From CAYNHF01 sp964397045 (GTDB lineage Bacteria; Actinomycetota; Acidimicrobiia; Spongiisociales; UBA5794), in contig CAYNHF010000017.1 in assembly GCA_964397045.1 (NCBI GenBank), positions 1-25,184 of the forward strand: a stretch of 25,184 bases of DNA, written 5' to 3'. The notes beneath the pieces were generated by a model. The model made no database searches. It had not been told where the DNA came from and saw nothing but the letters and a program-made list of their open reading frames with translations. Below, piece after piece: positions 16,606-23,954 of the stretch; positions within the stretch are counted from its first letter, which is position 1, and the number at the start of each line of letters is the position of its first letter. The position numbers and the translations under genes were made by a program.

Positions 16606-17264
16606 GCCTGCTCACCCGCTCCGGCGTCCTCCGATGAGGAGCCACCAGCGGATTCGCCTGCCTCTACGTTGTCCGTAGATGGCATCGCCTCGACATCCAC
16701 CGTCCCCGGCCAGGGCTTCACCTCACGAGAGAGCAGTGGGAACGACTTGCGCAGCGGATGACCCTCGAACGCGTCTGGCAGGTAGAGGTGATCGAGACCC
16801 GGGTGGCCCGCGAAGTCGAGGCCGAACATCTCCGATGCCTCCCGCTCGTGCCAGGCAGCGCCGCCGAACAGAGGCACCAATGAGTCTATGGTCGGGTCGT
16901 CCTTGGGCAAACGGGCCAGGAAGTGGGCACTGCGAGATGTGGTGACGGAAGACAGCCGGCAGATGACTTCGTACCGCTCGTCGAGCTCCTCGGGATCGGA
17001 CACCGTCTCACCGACCCGCACCTCACTCGACCAATCGATCGCAGACAACCACGAGAAGAAGACGAGGTCGTGATCGTCTCGCGCCGTCCGGAGCACGTTG
17101 ATCCACTCCGAGCGGTCCACGGAGATGCGCACCGTGTCGTGCTCGATGGTGACGTCGAGCGCGCCGACTGCTTCACCAACGCCGACTGCCCACTCGGCGA
17201 GCGTGTCAACCGCTGCGGAGTCTTCGCCGGATGCTGCGGGGGCGTCAGACCGGGACTCGGTCAC
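16602..17264 (-). CDS. nuoC: NADH-quinone oxidoreductase subunit C (30-kDa)
   Basis: 220 aa from the GTG at 17264. The 30-kDa signature is present: HEREASEMFGLDFAGHPGL and YLPDAFEGHPLRKSFPL. Both ends carry low-complexity tails; the last roughly 25 residues (GESAGGSSSEDAGAGEQA) are acidic and probably disordered. I prefer the GTG because GGAGG lies 4 nt upstream. The alternative ATG at 17288 adds 8 residues but has no close Shine-Dalgarno. Either start overlaps the end of nuoB. Confidence 0.92.
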   Translation of the reverse strand: MTESRSDAPAASGEDSAAVDTLAEWAVGVGEAVGALDVTIEHDTVRISVDRSEWINVLRTARDDHDLVFFSWLSAIDWSSEVRVGETVSDPEELDERYEVICRLSSVTTSRSAHFLARLPKDDPTIDSLVPLFGGAAWHEREASEMFGLDFAGHPGLDHLYLPDAFEGHPLRKSFPLLSREVKPWPGTVDVEAMPSTDNVEAGESAGGSSSEDAGAGEQA

Positions 17265-17742
17265 TCTGCCTCCACTTCTCCCGAACATCTTCGTTCTTGA
17301 TCTGTTCCTGCAGCAGGAGGATTCCCTCCATCAGCGCCTCCGGCCGAGGCGGGCAGCCCGGGACGTAAACGTCGACCGGAATGATCTGATCGACGCCCTT
17401 CGTCACCGAGTAGGAATCCCAGTACGGCCCGCCGCAGTTCGCACACGAACCCATCGAGATGACGTACTTGGGTTCCGGCATCTGGTCGTACAGCCGTCGG
17501 ACGGCGGGGGCCATCTTGTCGGTGACGGTACCGGCAACCACCATCAGGTCTGCCTGCCGGGGGGAAGCCGGCAGCGGGATGATCCCGAACCGCATCATGT
17601 CGTAGCGAGGTCCGGCCGCAGCCATGGTTTCGATGGCGCAACACGCCAGGCCGAACTGGAAGAACCACAGCGAATACATGCGGGACCAGTTGAGCAGCCA
17701 CGACACGGGCTTGATTCCGCCGAACTTGTCGATTACTCCCAC
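17245..17742 (-). CDS. nuoB: NADH-quinone oxidoreductase subunit B (cluster N2)
   Basis: 165 aa. It holds the terminal 4Fe-4S cluster N2, with the expected ligands C34, C35, C100 and C130 (GLACCAIE, GSCANCGG, PGCPPRP). SPRQADLMVVAGTVTDKMAP is the family signature. The start is GTG, overlapping the nuoA end by 10 bp, with AAAGGGG 8 nt upstream. It ends inside the start region of nuoC. Confidence 0.96.
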   Translation of the reverse strand: MGVIDKFGGIKPVSWLLNWSRMYSLWFFQFGLACCAIETMAAAGPRYDMMRFGIIPLPASPRQADLMVVAGTVTDKMAPAVRRLYDQMPEPKYVISMGSCANCGGPYWDSYSVTKGVDQIIPVDVYVPGCPPRPEALMEGILLLQEQIKNEDVREKWRQSDRVPV

Positions 17743-18107
17743 TTGAGGACCCCTTTGCGGATCGCGTAGGCCAGGCCGATGATGAGGATTCCGATGAAGA
17801 TCAACATCTCAACCAGGATGAATCCTGGAGATGAGAAGGAATCGATGCGGATCGCCCACGGGAACAGAAAGAGGGCCTCGACGTCGAAGATGAGGAAAAG
17901 CAGCGCAAAGATGTAGTAGCGGATATGGGTCTGGCTCCATCCCGAGCCCACCGGATCCATGCCGGACTCGTAGCTTTCGAGCTTCGGTGGGGTGGGGTTG
18001 TTCGGCCGGATGAGCGACGAAGCGAACATCGCAGCCGCCACGAGGAGAAACCCCGCCGCGGCGAACGCGAAGACGACGATGTACTCCTCGAAGTACTGAT
18101 TCAGCAC
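17733..18107 (-). CDS. nuoA: NADH-quinone oxidoreductase subunit A
   Basis: 124 aa with three membrane helices and the ESYESGMDPVGSG loop, which in NuoA/ND3 reaches the quinone channel. The cysteine often seen in the ECG version of this loop is not present. The GTG start is chosen because AAGGGG sits 8 nt upstream and the length fits the family. The frame stays open for 86 more codons upstream, but that part shows no NuoA similarity. First gene of the operon. Confidence 0.94.
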   Translation of the reverse strand: MLNQYFEEYIVVFAFAAAGFLLVAAAMFASSLIRPNNPTPPKLESYESGMDPVGSGWSQTHIRYYIFALLFLIFDVEALFLFPWAIRIDSFSSPGFILVEMLIFIGILIIGLAYAIRKGVLKWE

Positions 18108-18162
18108 CCGTCGAACCCCTTCAGATGAATCGCGCGCCTGCGCAGGGCCAGTTCCCGGGGCG

Positions 18163-18191
18163 AGTATAGGAAGCGCCAACGCGCCCCCAAA
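18163..18191 (-). promoter_or_regulatory. Promoter of the nuo operon
   Basis: TATACT (18163-18168, minus strand) is close to the sigma-70 -10 consensus. A weak TTTGGG lies 17 bp further upstream (18186-18191). Transcription would start near 18156 and leave a leader of about 50 nt before the nuoA GTG. Nothing else in the 251-bp divergent spacer looks better. Confidence 0.6.
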
Positions 18192-18346
18192 GTCACGAAG
18201 GGCGGCTTGGCTGAGCGGCATCTCCGAGCGCTGCGATGGGCCCTGTGACCGTCCCGCCACGGTCGGTTCGACACGTCGGCACGGCTCGTATCGGGACCCT
18301 GGCCCGGCCTCGCCTGCGCCGAACCGGGGTCCGGTCGGTCTGCCGG

Positions 18347-18352
18347 TACCCT
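18347..18352 (+). promoter_or_regulatory. Putative -10 of a leaderless phosphodiesterase mRNA
   Basis: TACCCT ends 6 nt before the ATG at 18359 and no Shine-Dalgarno is visible, so transcription would begin on the start codon. No -35 resembling TTGACA is found at the usual distance. Confidence 0.35.
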
Positions 18353-18358
18353 GACGAG

Positions 18359-19483
18359 ATGACATCCACCCCAGTGCTGCCCGACTATCACGGCGGGTCG
18401 CTGGCCAACCTGGTCGCTGAACTCGAGCAACGACTCGGGAGTGAACCCCTGGCGGAACCCCTGGCCCCGGAGCTGGCCGCCCTCATCCCGAAAGGCGAGA
18501 GCTACGTCCTGGTGCTGTTCGACGGCCTCGGCGATCATCAACTCGACCATCCCGCGGTTGCACCGCTGGCCCGATCCCGGCGCGCTGCTATCGATGCCCC
18601 CTTCCCGACCACAACCACGGTGAGTCTGGCGACGATCGCAACCGGAACCTCCCCCGCAGGCCACGGACTCCTCGGGTATCAGCTGTGGATCCCCGAAGTC
18701 GACCGGGTGGTCAACACGATCCGCTGGACGACTCTGTGGGGCGACTCGATCGACCTCGATCTCCAAGGTTTCCTGCCGGCACCGAACCTGTGGGAGCGAC
18801 TCAGCGCCTGCGGCGCGGAAGGTTTCACGGTGCAGCCTGCGAATTTCGATCGCACCGCACTGAGCAGGGTGTTGTACCGCGGCGCAGCGTTCGCCGGCGC
18901 GACTGATCTCAACGAATGGGTGGGGATCACGGCGTCGCTGGCTGCGAAACCGAACCGCTTGATCTTCGCCTACCTCCCTCAGGTGGATTTTGCGGCGCAC
19001 GTGCACGGGCAGGAGGCGCCCGAATACGCCGCGGCCCTCGGTTTCGTTGCTAGCGCGTGGCAAAGACTGGCCGAACGGCTCCCTTCGGGAGCGATCGCCG
19101 TCGGCACCGCAGACCACGGCCACGTGGACTTTCCACCGGAGCGCCAACATCGCATCAGCAAGCCCGCGCACCAGGGACGCACCTTCTATGGGGACGGTCG
19201 TGCCATGTTCGTCAAGGGTGACGGCGCGTCGCTGGCCGAGGATCTGCCGGCTCGCTGGATCCCGCGGGATGAGATGACAGATTGGTGGGGGCCGGGCGAA
19301 CGCACCCCGGCCTTCGCGGACCGGGTTCCAGATGGCGTGCTTCTGGCCGAGGAGAATGCGTTGCTCCTGCACCGGTTCAGCGACGACCGCATGATCGGCA
19401 ACCACGGCGGCCTCACCGAGGCTGAACGCAAGCTCCCGCTCCTTGTGGCGGAGAGTGACCAAGCTCAGGTAGGTGGTGACTAG
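18359..19483 (+). CDS. Alkaline phosphatase superfamily phosphodiesterase/nucleotide pyrophosphatase-like protein
   Basis: 374 aa. The two-metal site of the type I phosphodiesterase/nucleotide pyrophosphatase family is visible: D55 in LVLFDGLGD, a nucleophile Thr in FPTTTTVSLATIATG (82-96), D210 and H214 in QVDFAAHVHG, D252-H253 in TADHGH and H349 in GNHGGL. There is no signal peptide, so the enzyme is probably cytoplasmic. Substrate not identifiable. I start at MTSTPV (18359) since the upstream open frame is Arg/Pro-rich non-coding-like sequence and lies in the nuo promoter region. It is divergent from nuoA with no evident functional link. Confidence 0.88.
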   Translation: MTSTPVLPDYHGGSLANLVAELEQRLGSEPLAEPLAPELAALIPKGESYVLVLFDGLGDHQLDHPAVAPLARSRRAAIDAPFPTTTTVSLATIATGTSPAGHGLLGYQLWIPEVDRVVNTIRWTTLWGDSIDLDLQGFLPAPNLWERLSACGAEGFTVQPANFDRTALSRVLYRGAAFAGATDLNEWVGITASLAAKPNRLIFAYLPQVDFAAHVHGQEAPEYAAALGFVASAWQRLAERLPSGAIAVGTADHGHVDFPPERQHRISKPAHQGRTFYGDGRAMFVKGDGASLAEDLPARWIPRDEMTDWWGPGERTPAFADRVPDGVLLAEENALLLHRFSDDRMIGNHGGLTEAERKLPLLVAESDQAQVGGD

Positions 19484-19530
19484 CCTCTAGGCACACGCCA
19501 GAAAACACCTACCGTGTTTGAAAAAACCAC

Positions 19531-19559
19531 TTTTGGTAGTGGCACTTAGCGGTTACACT
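19531..19559 (+). promoter_or_regulatory. Possible promoter of the first TadE-TadG block
   Basis: TACACT (19554-19559) is a fair -10 and TTTTGG (19531-19536) lies 17 bp upstream as a weak -35. The leader would be about 95 nt. A GCCGATTG at 19568-19575 partly resembles a sigma-28 -10 but lacks a matching TAAA at N16, so I do not assign it. Confidence 0.3.
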
Positions 19560-19618
19560 GAGCTGGAGCCGATTGTGGGCTGTAGGGCAGGGCCATTGAT
19601 CGGAAACAAGGGAGCGCG

Positions 19619-19666
19619 GTGGAGCACCACCAAGCGAAGAAGGCAGCCAGGGAGCTGAAGAAATGA
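19619..19666 (+). CDS. Possible 15-codon leader peptide coupled to TadE1
   Basis: GTG to TGA encodes MEHHQAKKAARELKK, basic and helix-prone. AAGGGAG lies 4 nt upstream of the GTG. Its stop overlaps the TadE1 ATG by 4 bp (ATGA), the same coupling geometry as the real genes here. TadE1 also has its own AGGGAG Shine-Dalgarno inside this frame, so the small frame may be coincidence. Confidence 0.3.
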   Translation: MEHHQAKKAARELKK

Positions 19667-20142
19667 CTCCAATCTTGAGACACTCATCGCAGCAGAAGCG
19701 CCACGGAGAGCGCGGAGCCTCACTGGTGGAGTTCGCCCTGGTAGCTCCGCTCTTGCTGATCCTGCTGTTCGGCATCATGGAGTCGGGCTGGAGCTTCAGC
19801 CATCTCCTCGAGGTACGACACGGTGCTCGCGAAGGAGCCAGGCTGGTCGCCACCGCCGGTGACGACCCACTCTGGGCTACCGATGCGCTGGTAACGGCCG
19901 AAGTATGCGACCGGATGCACTTCTCCGGCGATGAGACAATGACCACCGTCACGATCACGATGCCGGCCGGACGGGACATCGGCGACCACGTCGAGGTGAT
20001 GGTCTCCGCCCCGTACAACAGCCTCACCGGCTTCACCTCCCAGTTCTTTGGCAACTTGACCCTCGACTCGACTGTCGAGGTCCGGCTCGAGCAAGTCCCC
20101 GCGGCCGGACTCGGCACCGGGGCGCCGCAGACGTGTCCATGA
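19663..20142 (+). CDS. TadE-like minor pseudopilin 1
   Basis: 159 aa. The type IV pilin-like N-terminus ERGASLVEFALVAPLLLILLFG has the prepilin-peptidase site after G18, Glu at +5 (E23) and a membrane helix (about 24-40). The VRHGAREGARLVA segment (51-63) is typical of TadE/TadF proteins. TadE proteins are minor pseudopilins of Flp/Tad pili, which serve surface attachment. The C-terminal domain (70-150) is beta-rich and ends in QTCP. AGGGAG lies 8 nt before the ATG. Its stop overlaps the next start by 4 bp. It shares less with TadE2 and TadE3 than they share with each other. Confidence 0.88.
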   Translation: MTPILRHSSQQKRHGERGASLVEFALVAPLLLILLFGIMESGWSFSHLLEVRHGAREGARLVATAGDDPLWATDALVTAEVCDRMHFSGDETMTTVTITMPAGRDIGDHVEVMVSAPYNSLTGFTSQFFGNLTLDSTVEVRLEQVPAAGLGTGAPQTCP

Positions 20143-21812
20143 AACCTCGCCGGCCCCGTGCATCCGGCGAGAAGGGCACGGTCCTTCCGTTGGTGGCCCT
20201 TGGTCTCGTGGTCCTCATGGGTTTCGCGGCACTCGCCGCCGATGCCGGGAACGGCTACGCGGAGCGACGCCGGTCGCAAGGGGCGGCAGACGCCTCGGTC
20301 CTGGCTGCTGCGGTCGAAGGGCTGGGTTCCGGATTCACAGTCCAGGACATGCTGGACGAGGCGTTGGCATTCGCCGACAACAATCTACCCAACCCGCCTA
20401 CCGAAGAGGAGTGGCGCGACTGCACCGATGGGGAATCACTCCTCTACACTGCAGCAGACTTCACTCCTCCGCTCACTCTCGACAATCACTTCGGCACGAT
20501 CAACGGCTATACGACCGCGTGCTTCAGCATTTCCGGGGGAGGCGACATGCTCCGGGTCAGGTTGCCGAACCGGAATGTCAAAACGCACTTCGCGCCCGTG
20601 ATCGGTGTCGACAATCTTCGGGTCCACGCATTCGCCGAGGCGGGCCTCGGCTTGCCCGGCGTCTCCAACGCCCCACCGTTCGTGGTGACCGCCGGTACAC
20701 CGGGTGGCTCTCAGGAGTGTCTACGCACGAGCTCCTCCGGTCCGCAACTCCCCCAGGTCTGGCAGAGCGGAGGCCCCGGCACTCCGCCAGTGGCCGGCAG
20801 CCTGCTTCCCGCTGGGACCACGCCGGCCGATCCGTGTGACGAAGCCGTCTACGACCCGGCGACCCAATTCTTCGGCACGCTCGATCCTTACTTCTACACC
20901 GATGTCGAACCGACCAGTCCCCCGGACACCTCCTGCTCGAACCCCGGCTCGAATACCATCGACTTCACCATTGCCGAGGGCATCGACCACCTGCTCGGCG
21001 CCTACGGCTTCCCGCCCGGCTACACCGCCGGTGACCCCGAGCTGATCGAAGGCAACGGCTGCCCCGGCGGCCCGCCGGACTTCTTCCCCAACACGATGGC
21101 ACTCCAAAGCGGCTTCTCGGCGCAGCGGTTAAAGAACGGCTTGCTCGATGCCTCGGTGACCTTCGACGGCAAGAGCGTCCCCGGCCGCCTGAAGCGGTCA
21201 GCCAATCCCCTCACGGGTACCTTCGCTGGGGAGTCGATGGACAACACGCCATTGTGGGATTTCATCCGAGACGACGCAGACACGCTCACATCCGCGGACA
21301 TCCCGCAGCAATGTATCGATGTGAGAACAGCCTGGGAGGGCCAGTCGTTCACGTATGACGACCTCATGTGGGACTACTACGACTTCAAAGAGGCCACCAT
21401 CTTGTGCATCCAGGCTTGGAGCAGCGGTGACCTCGAGGTATTTGCGAGTGCAATTGCCGGCAACGGCCGGTTCGCGTTCATCCCAGTGATCGCTGAAGGC
21501 TCGCTTGCGGCGAGCCCGGTGCACTTCAATGAATTCGTACCCATCTACCTCCAGAAGCTCTATCAGACGAGCAACCAAGCCGGGTTCTCCAGCCCCGAGT
21601 GTTGGGAACAAGATCCAACGACCCCCGGTGGTTCAGGCTGGCATACCCACGAGGCCGGCCAATCGTTCAACTGTGGCCGCCCGAATCAGAATGTCGATCG
21701 CCTCATGTCGATCGTCCTGGAGTGCGCGATGTTGCCCGACGACATCTGCATCGATGGCAACCCGTCGACGCCGGGCGGTGACCCCGTCCTCGTCATCGAG
21801 TTGACCCGGTAG
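20139..21812 (+). CDS. TadG-like pilus assembly protein 1 with large C-terminal domain
   Basis: 557 aa from the ATG at 20139, which overlaps the TadE1 stop (ATGA); an in-frame GTG at 20133 is less likely. One N-terminal membrane helix (about 14-36) after EKGTVLPLV, then the Tad motif RRRSQGAADASVLAAA (43-58). The remainder is an exported domain with several Cys (for example SQEC, DTSC, GNGC, QQC, ILC, PEC, FNC) that could form disulfides. I see no von Willebrand A MIDAS motif, although many TadG proteins have one. It shares blocks with TadG2: GIDHLLG/GVDHPLG, NTPLWDFI/DRPLWTYL, FAFIPVIAEG/WAWAPILTEA. Likely a tip or surface-exposed pilus component; the exact role is unknown. Confidence 0.82.
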   Translation: MKPRRPRASGEKGTVLPLVALGLVVLMGFAALAADAGNGYAERRRSQGAADASVLAAAVEGLGSGFTVQDMLDEALAFADNNLPNPPTEEEWRDCTDGESLLYTAADFTPPLTLDNHFGTINGYTTACFSISGGGDMLRVRLPNRNVKTHFAPVIGVDNLRVHAFAEAGLGLPGVSNAPPFVVTAGTPGGSQECLRTSSSGPQLPQVWQSGGPGTPPVAGSLLPAGTTPADPCDEAVYDPATQFFGTLDPYFYTDVEPTSPPDTSCSNPGSNTIDFTIAEGIDHLLGAYGFPPGYTAGDPELIEGNGCPGGPPDFFPNTMALQSGFSAQRLKNGLLDASVTFDGKSVPGRLKRSANPLTGTFAGESMDNTPLWDFIRDDADTLTSADIPQQCIDVRTAWEGQSFTYDDLMWDYYDFKEATILCIQAWSSGDLEVFASAIAGNGRFAFIPVIAEGSLAASPVHFNEFVPIYLQKLYQTSNQAGFSSPECWEQDPTTPGGSGWHTHEAGQSFNCGRPNQNVDRLMSIVLECAMLPDDICIDGNPSTPGGDPVLVIELTR

Positions 21813-21872
21813 CCGCGAACGTGACCTGGTACCGCGCACGCGTAACTGCCGGCCCCCGAGTCGCTCTGACTA

Positions 21873-21904
21873 CTCCTGGTTCCGGCTGAACCCTGACCAA
21901 GGAG
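21873..21904 (+). terminator. Possible hairpin after TadG1
   Basis: GGTTC-CGGCT-GAACC (21878-21892) is nested in CTCCT (21873-21877) and AGGAG (21900-21904), with an unpaired stretch on the 3' side. There is no U-run. It could terminate the first block or fold as part of a leader. The rest of the 215-bp spacer holds the promoter at 21949-21976. Confidence 0.35.
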
Positions 21905-21948
21905 CGGGCCGGGGCGGCGCCGAGTGACCATCTGAGTGACTATCTCCG

Positions 21949-21976
21949 TCAAGTTTCTGCCGGGTTTTGCCGATAA
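21949..21976 (+). promoter_or_regulatory. Sigma-28/WhiG-type promoter before the TadE2 block
   Basis: TCAAGTTT (21949-21956) and GCCGATAA (21969-21976) are separated by 12 nt. The known FliA consensus is TAAAGTTT-N11-GCCGATAA and the Streptomyces WhiG consensus is TAAA-N16-GCCGATAA. Here TCAA-N16-GCCGATAA differs from the WhiG form at one base, and the -10 is perfect. The start would be near 21983, giving a leader of about 45 nt to the TadE2 ATG. Inverted repeats flank the -10: GGGTT/AACCC (21962-21966, 21975-21979) and CTGCCGGGTTT/AAACCGGCAG (21957-21967, 21991-22000), possible operator symmetry. Confidence 0.65.
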
Positions 21977-22027
21977 CCCGTGAGGGCCCGAAACCGGCAG
22001 TGAGTAACAGGCCGACGGACGACGCGG

Positions 22028-22507
22028 ATGGCAGATATGCGAACACACACCTCAACGGGGGATAAGGGAGAGCGAGGCGCCGCGCTCGTCGAGACCGCGC
22101 TGCTGCTTCCGCTGCTGATTCTCCTCGTCTTCGGAGTCATCGAAGCGTCATGGGCCTTCTCGCAGCAGAACGACGTTCGCTACGGCTCCCGTGAGGGGGC
22201 GCGGTTGGCGGCGCAGAACTTCGGGGACGTGCAGGATGTCGCCGAGGAAGTGTGCGCCCGGATGGACACCATCTATGCGTCCCAGACCCCCACCGTCACG
22301 CTGACCGCCGTCTCCGGATCGGGAAACGTCGACAGCCTCGCCGAGATCACCGTCCAGGCCGACGTGCAGACCCTCACCGGACTCCTCGACGGCTTCTTCT
22401 CGGTCCGGCTCGGATCGACACTGCAATTCCGCGTCGAGACCCCAACTACAACCGACCCCACCGACTGGTGGGCCGACCCGAGCGGACAGAGCTTCACATG
22501 CACTTGA
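22028..22507 (+). CDS. TadE-like minor pseudopilin 2
   Basis: 159 aa. GERGAALVETALLLPLLILL has the pseudopilin cleavage site after G17, Glu at +5 (E22) and a membrane helix. NDVRYGSREGARLAAQNFGD and VQDVAEEVCARM closely match TadE3. The tail reads WWADPSGQSFTCT. An in-frame ATG at 22037 is an alternative start; no strong Shine-Dalgarno supports either. The 3' end overlaps the TadG2 start by 10 bp. It is the first gene behind the sigma-28-type promoter. Confidence 0.87.
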   Translation: MADMRTHTSTGDKGERGAALVETALLLPLLILLVFGVIEASWAFSQQNDVRYGSREGARLAAQNFGDVQDVAEEVCARMDTIYASQTPTVTLTAVSGSGNVDSLAEITVQADVQTLTGLLDGFFSVRLGSTLQFRVETPTTTDPTDWWADPSGQSFTCT

Positions 22508-23949
22508 AACCACCCAGACCAGGATCAGAAGACGGCGCGTCTTTCATCATCGTCACGCTCGCCCTCGTCGTGCTCTTCGGGTTTGCCGCGCTCGGCGTTG
22601 ACGCCGCCGCCGCCTGGGCACAACGCCGCCAGAATCAGGGAGCCGTCGACACCGCGACCGTGGCCGGTGCGCTGCAGACCAGTGAAAAGGCCAGCGGACC
22701 CGCAGCGCGGGCAGCCGCAGAGTCGGAAGTCATTCGTATCACCTACGAGTCGATGGATCCCGACATGACATTCGGTGAGTGGCAGCAACGCTGGTACCGG
22801 ATATCGGCCACACCATGCACAGACGGCGCCGCGGCAGCCGCCGGTTACACAGTGGTCGCACCCAAGTCCGACTGCGTGACCTTCACTACCAACGGACAGC
22901 GGATGCGAGTCAAGCTCCCCGACATCGAGACCGATGCCGCATTTGGCGCTGTCGTCGGCATGGACACATTGCGGAGTACCGCTGTGGCCGAGGTCGGTCT
23001 GGAGATGGAAGCGGCCGGTGCCGTTCTTCCTTTCGGGTTGCCCAACGGCGCAGCCGGCCCCGTCGAGGTGTGCCTGAAGTCCGGCGCCAACCCCAAGACC
23101 GTGCCGCCGTGTGATGGTCCCTCCAGCGGCAACTTCGCCTTCATCGACATCACAGACTTCGGAAACGACTCCATGGGTACCACCACGAACTGTGGCGGGA
23201 CCAACAACGCCCGGCTCAGCCGTCAGATCACCCAGGGAGTCGACCACCCACTCGGCGAGTCTGGAGTGATCGCACCCGCCAGTCCCGCGGTGCACTCCGA
23301 CATCACGGCGTGTCTGGAGGGCAACTTCGACGCCCGTCCGTACACGCTGCGGGCCTCCCAAACTGGTAACCGCACCGGGGTGCTCCACGACGGTCTGGCG
23401 GCGGGAATCGGCGGCCTCCCCGGTCTGCTGACCGACACCCCCAACGTGACGATCCCCCTCCACGTCTACGACATCGACGACCGCCCGCTGTGGACCTACC
23501 TCCTCGGCAGCATCGGGCCGGCGGCGCCGCCCTCGTGCCGGCCGCCGGCAGTCAATCCGGTCGATACCAAAGCCGAGTTGCTGACCTGTCTGAACGATTA
23601 CGCCAGTTCGGGCTCTATGGCTCAGTTGTTCGACGACGACATCGAGTTCTCGCCGCGGTGGGCGTGGGCCCCGATTCTCACCGAAGCCGCCTGGCCGGCG
23701 GGCGCCTCGGACCCGATCAACATCTACAAGTTCCAGAACGTGTGGCTACAGACCACATTGTGGAAGTGCACCGCCAACAACTGTGATGCCATCCACGACC
23801 CGGGAGAGCCGGTGGTGGGCATGGTCAACGGCAACGATCAGATCGAAGCCGTCTCGGCATTCCAGATCCCGCGCTCGGCGTTGTCCGCGGAGCTGAGTGC
23901 GAGAAGCCCCGACAACGAGGGCACCATTCGATACATCATCATCAACTGA
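22498..23949 (+). CDS. TadG-like pilus assembly protein 2
   Basis: 483 aa from the ATG at 22498; the frame stays open upstream through TadE2 but the N-terminus then would not fit. One membrane helix (about 15-38) after EDGASFIIV, then the Tad motif WAQRRQNQGAVDTATVAGAL. The exported domain of about 420 residues has scattered Cys and shares block order with TadG1 (GVDHPLG, DRPLWTYL, RWAWAPILTEA, NVWLQTTLW). No vWA MIDAS motif is visible. The protein ends in TIRYIIIN. Probably a surface or tip component of a Tad-type pilus; function inferred from family and context only. Confidence 0.82.
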   Translation: MHLKPPRPGSEDGASFIIVTLALVVLFGFAALGVDAAAAWAQRRQNQGAVDTATVAGALQTSEKASGPAARAAAESEVIRITYESMDPDMTFGEWQQRWYRISATPCTDGAAAAAGYTVVAPKSDCVTFTTNGQRMRVKLPDIETDAAFGAVVGMDTLRSTAVAEVGLEMEAAGAVLPFGLPNGAAGPVEVCLKSGANPKTVPPCDGPSSGNFAFIDITDFGNDSMGTTTNCGGTNNARLSRQITQGVDHPLGESGVIAPASPAVHSDITACLEGNFDARPYTLRASQTGNRTGVLHDGLAAGIGGLPGLLTDTPNVTIPLHVYDIDDRPLWTYLLGSIGPAAPPSCRPPAVNPVDTKAELLTCLNDYASSGSMAQLFDDDIEFSPRWAWAPILTEAAWPAGASDPINIYKFQNVWLQTTLWKCTANNCDAIHDPGEPVVGMVNGNDQIEAVSAFQIPRSALSAELSARSPDNEGTIRYIIIN

Positions 23950-23954
23950 TCCAC

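Noticed and set aside
17733..18365. 210-residue NuoA with a long N-terminal extension
   Set aside because: The first 86 codons have no NuoA similarity and would cross the TATACT promoter; the GTG at 18107 has a good Shine-Dalgarno.
19503..19519. Terminator after the phosphodiesterase
   Set aside because: AAACAC-CTACC-GTGTTT is only a 6-bp AT-rich stem with A residues, not T, after it on the plus strand.
19568..19575. Second sigma-28 promoter before TadE1
   Set aside because: GCCGATTG has two changes from the -10 consensus and no TAAA-like element at the right distance.
21949..22027. Cyclic-di-GMP riboswitch before TadE2
   Set aside because: The inverted repeats first suggested an RNA leader, but the left arms lie upstream of the likely transcription start, the GEMM core is absent, and the sequence fits a sigma-28 promoter better.
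22252..22497. N-terminal extension of TadG2
   Set aside because: It overlaps TadE2 in another frame and is Arg/His-rich; a normal TadG N-terminus begins at 22498.
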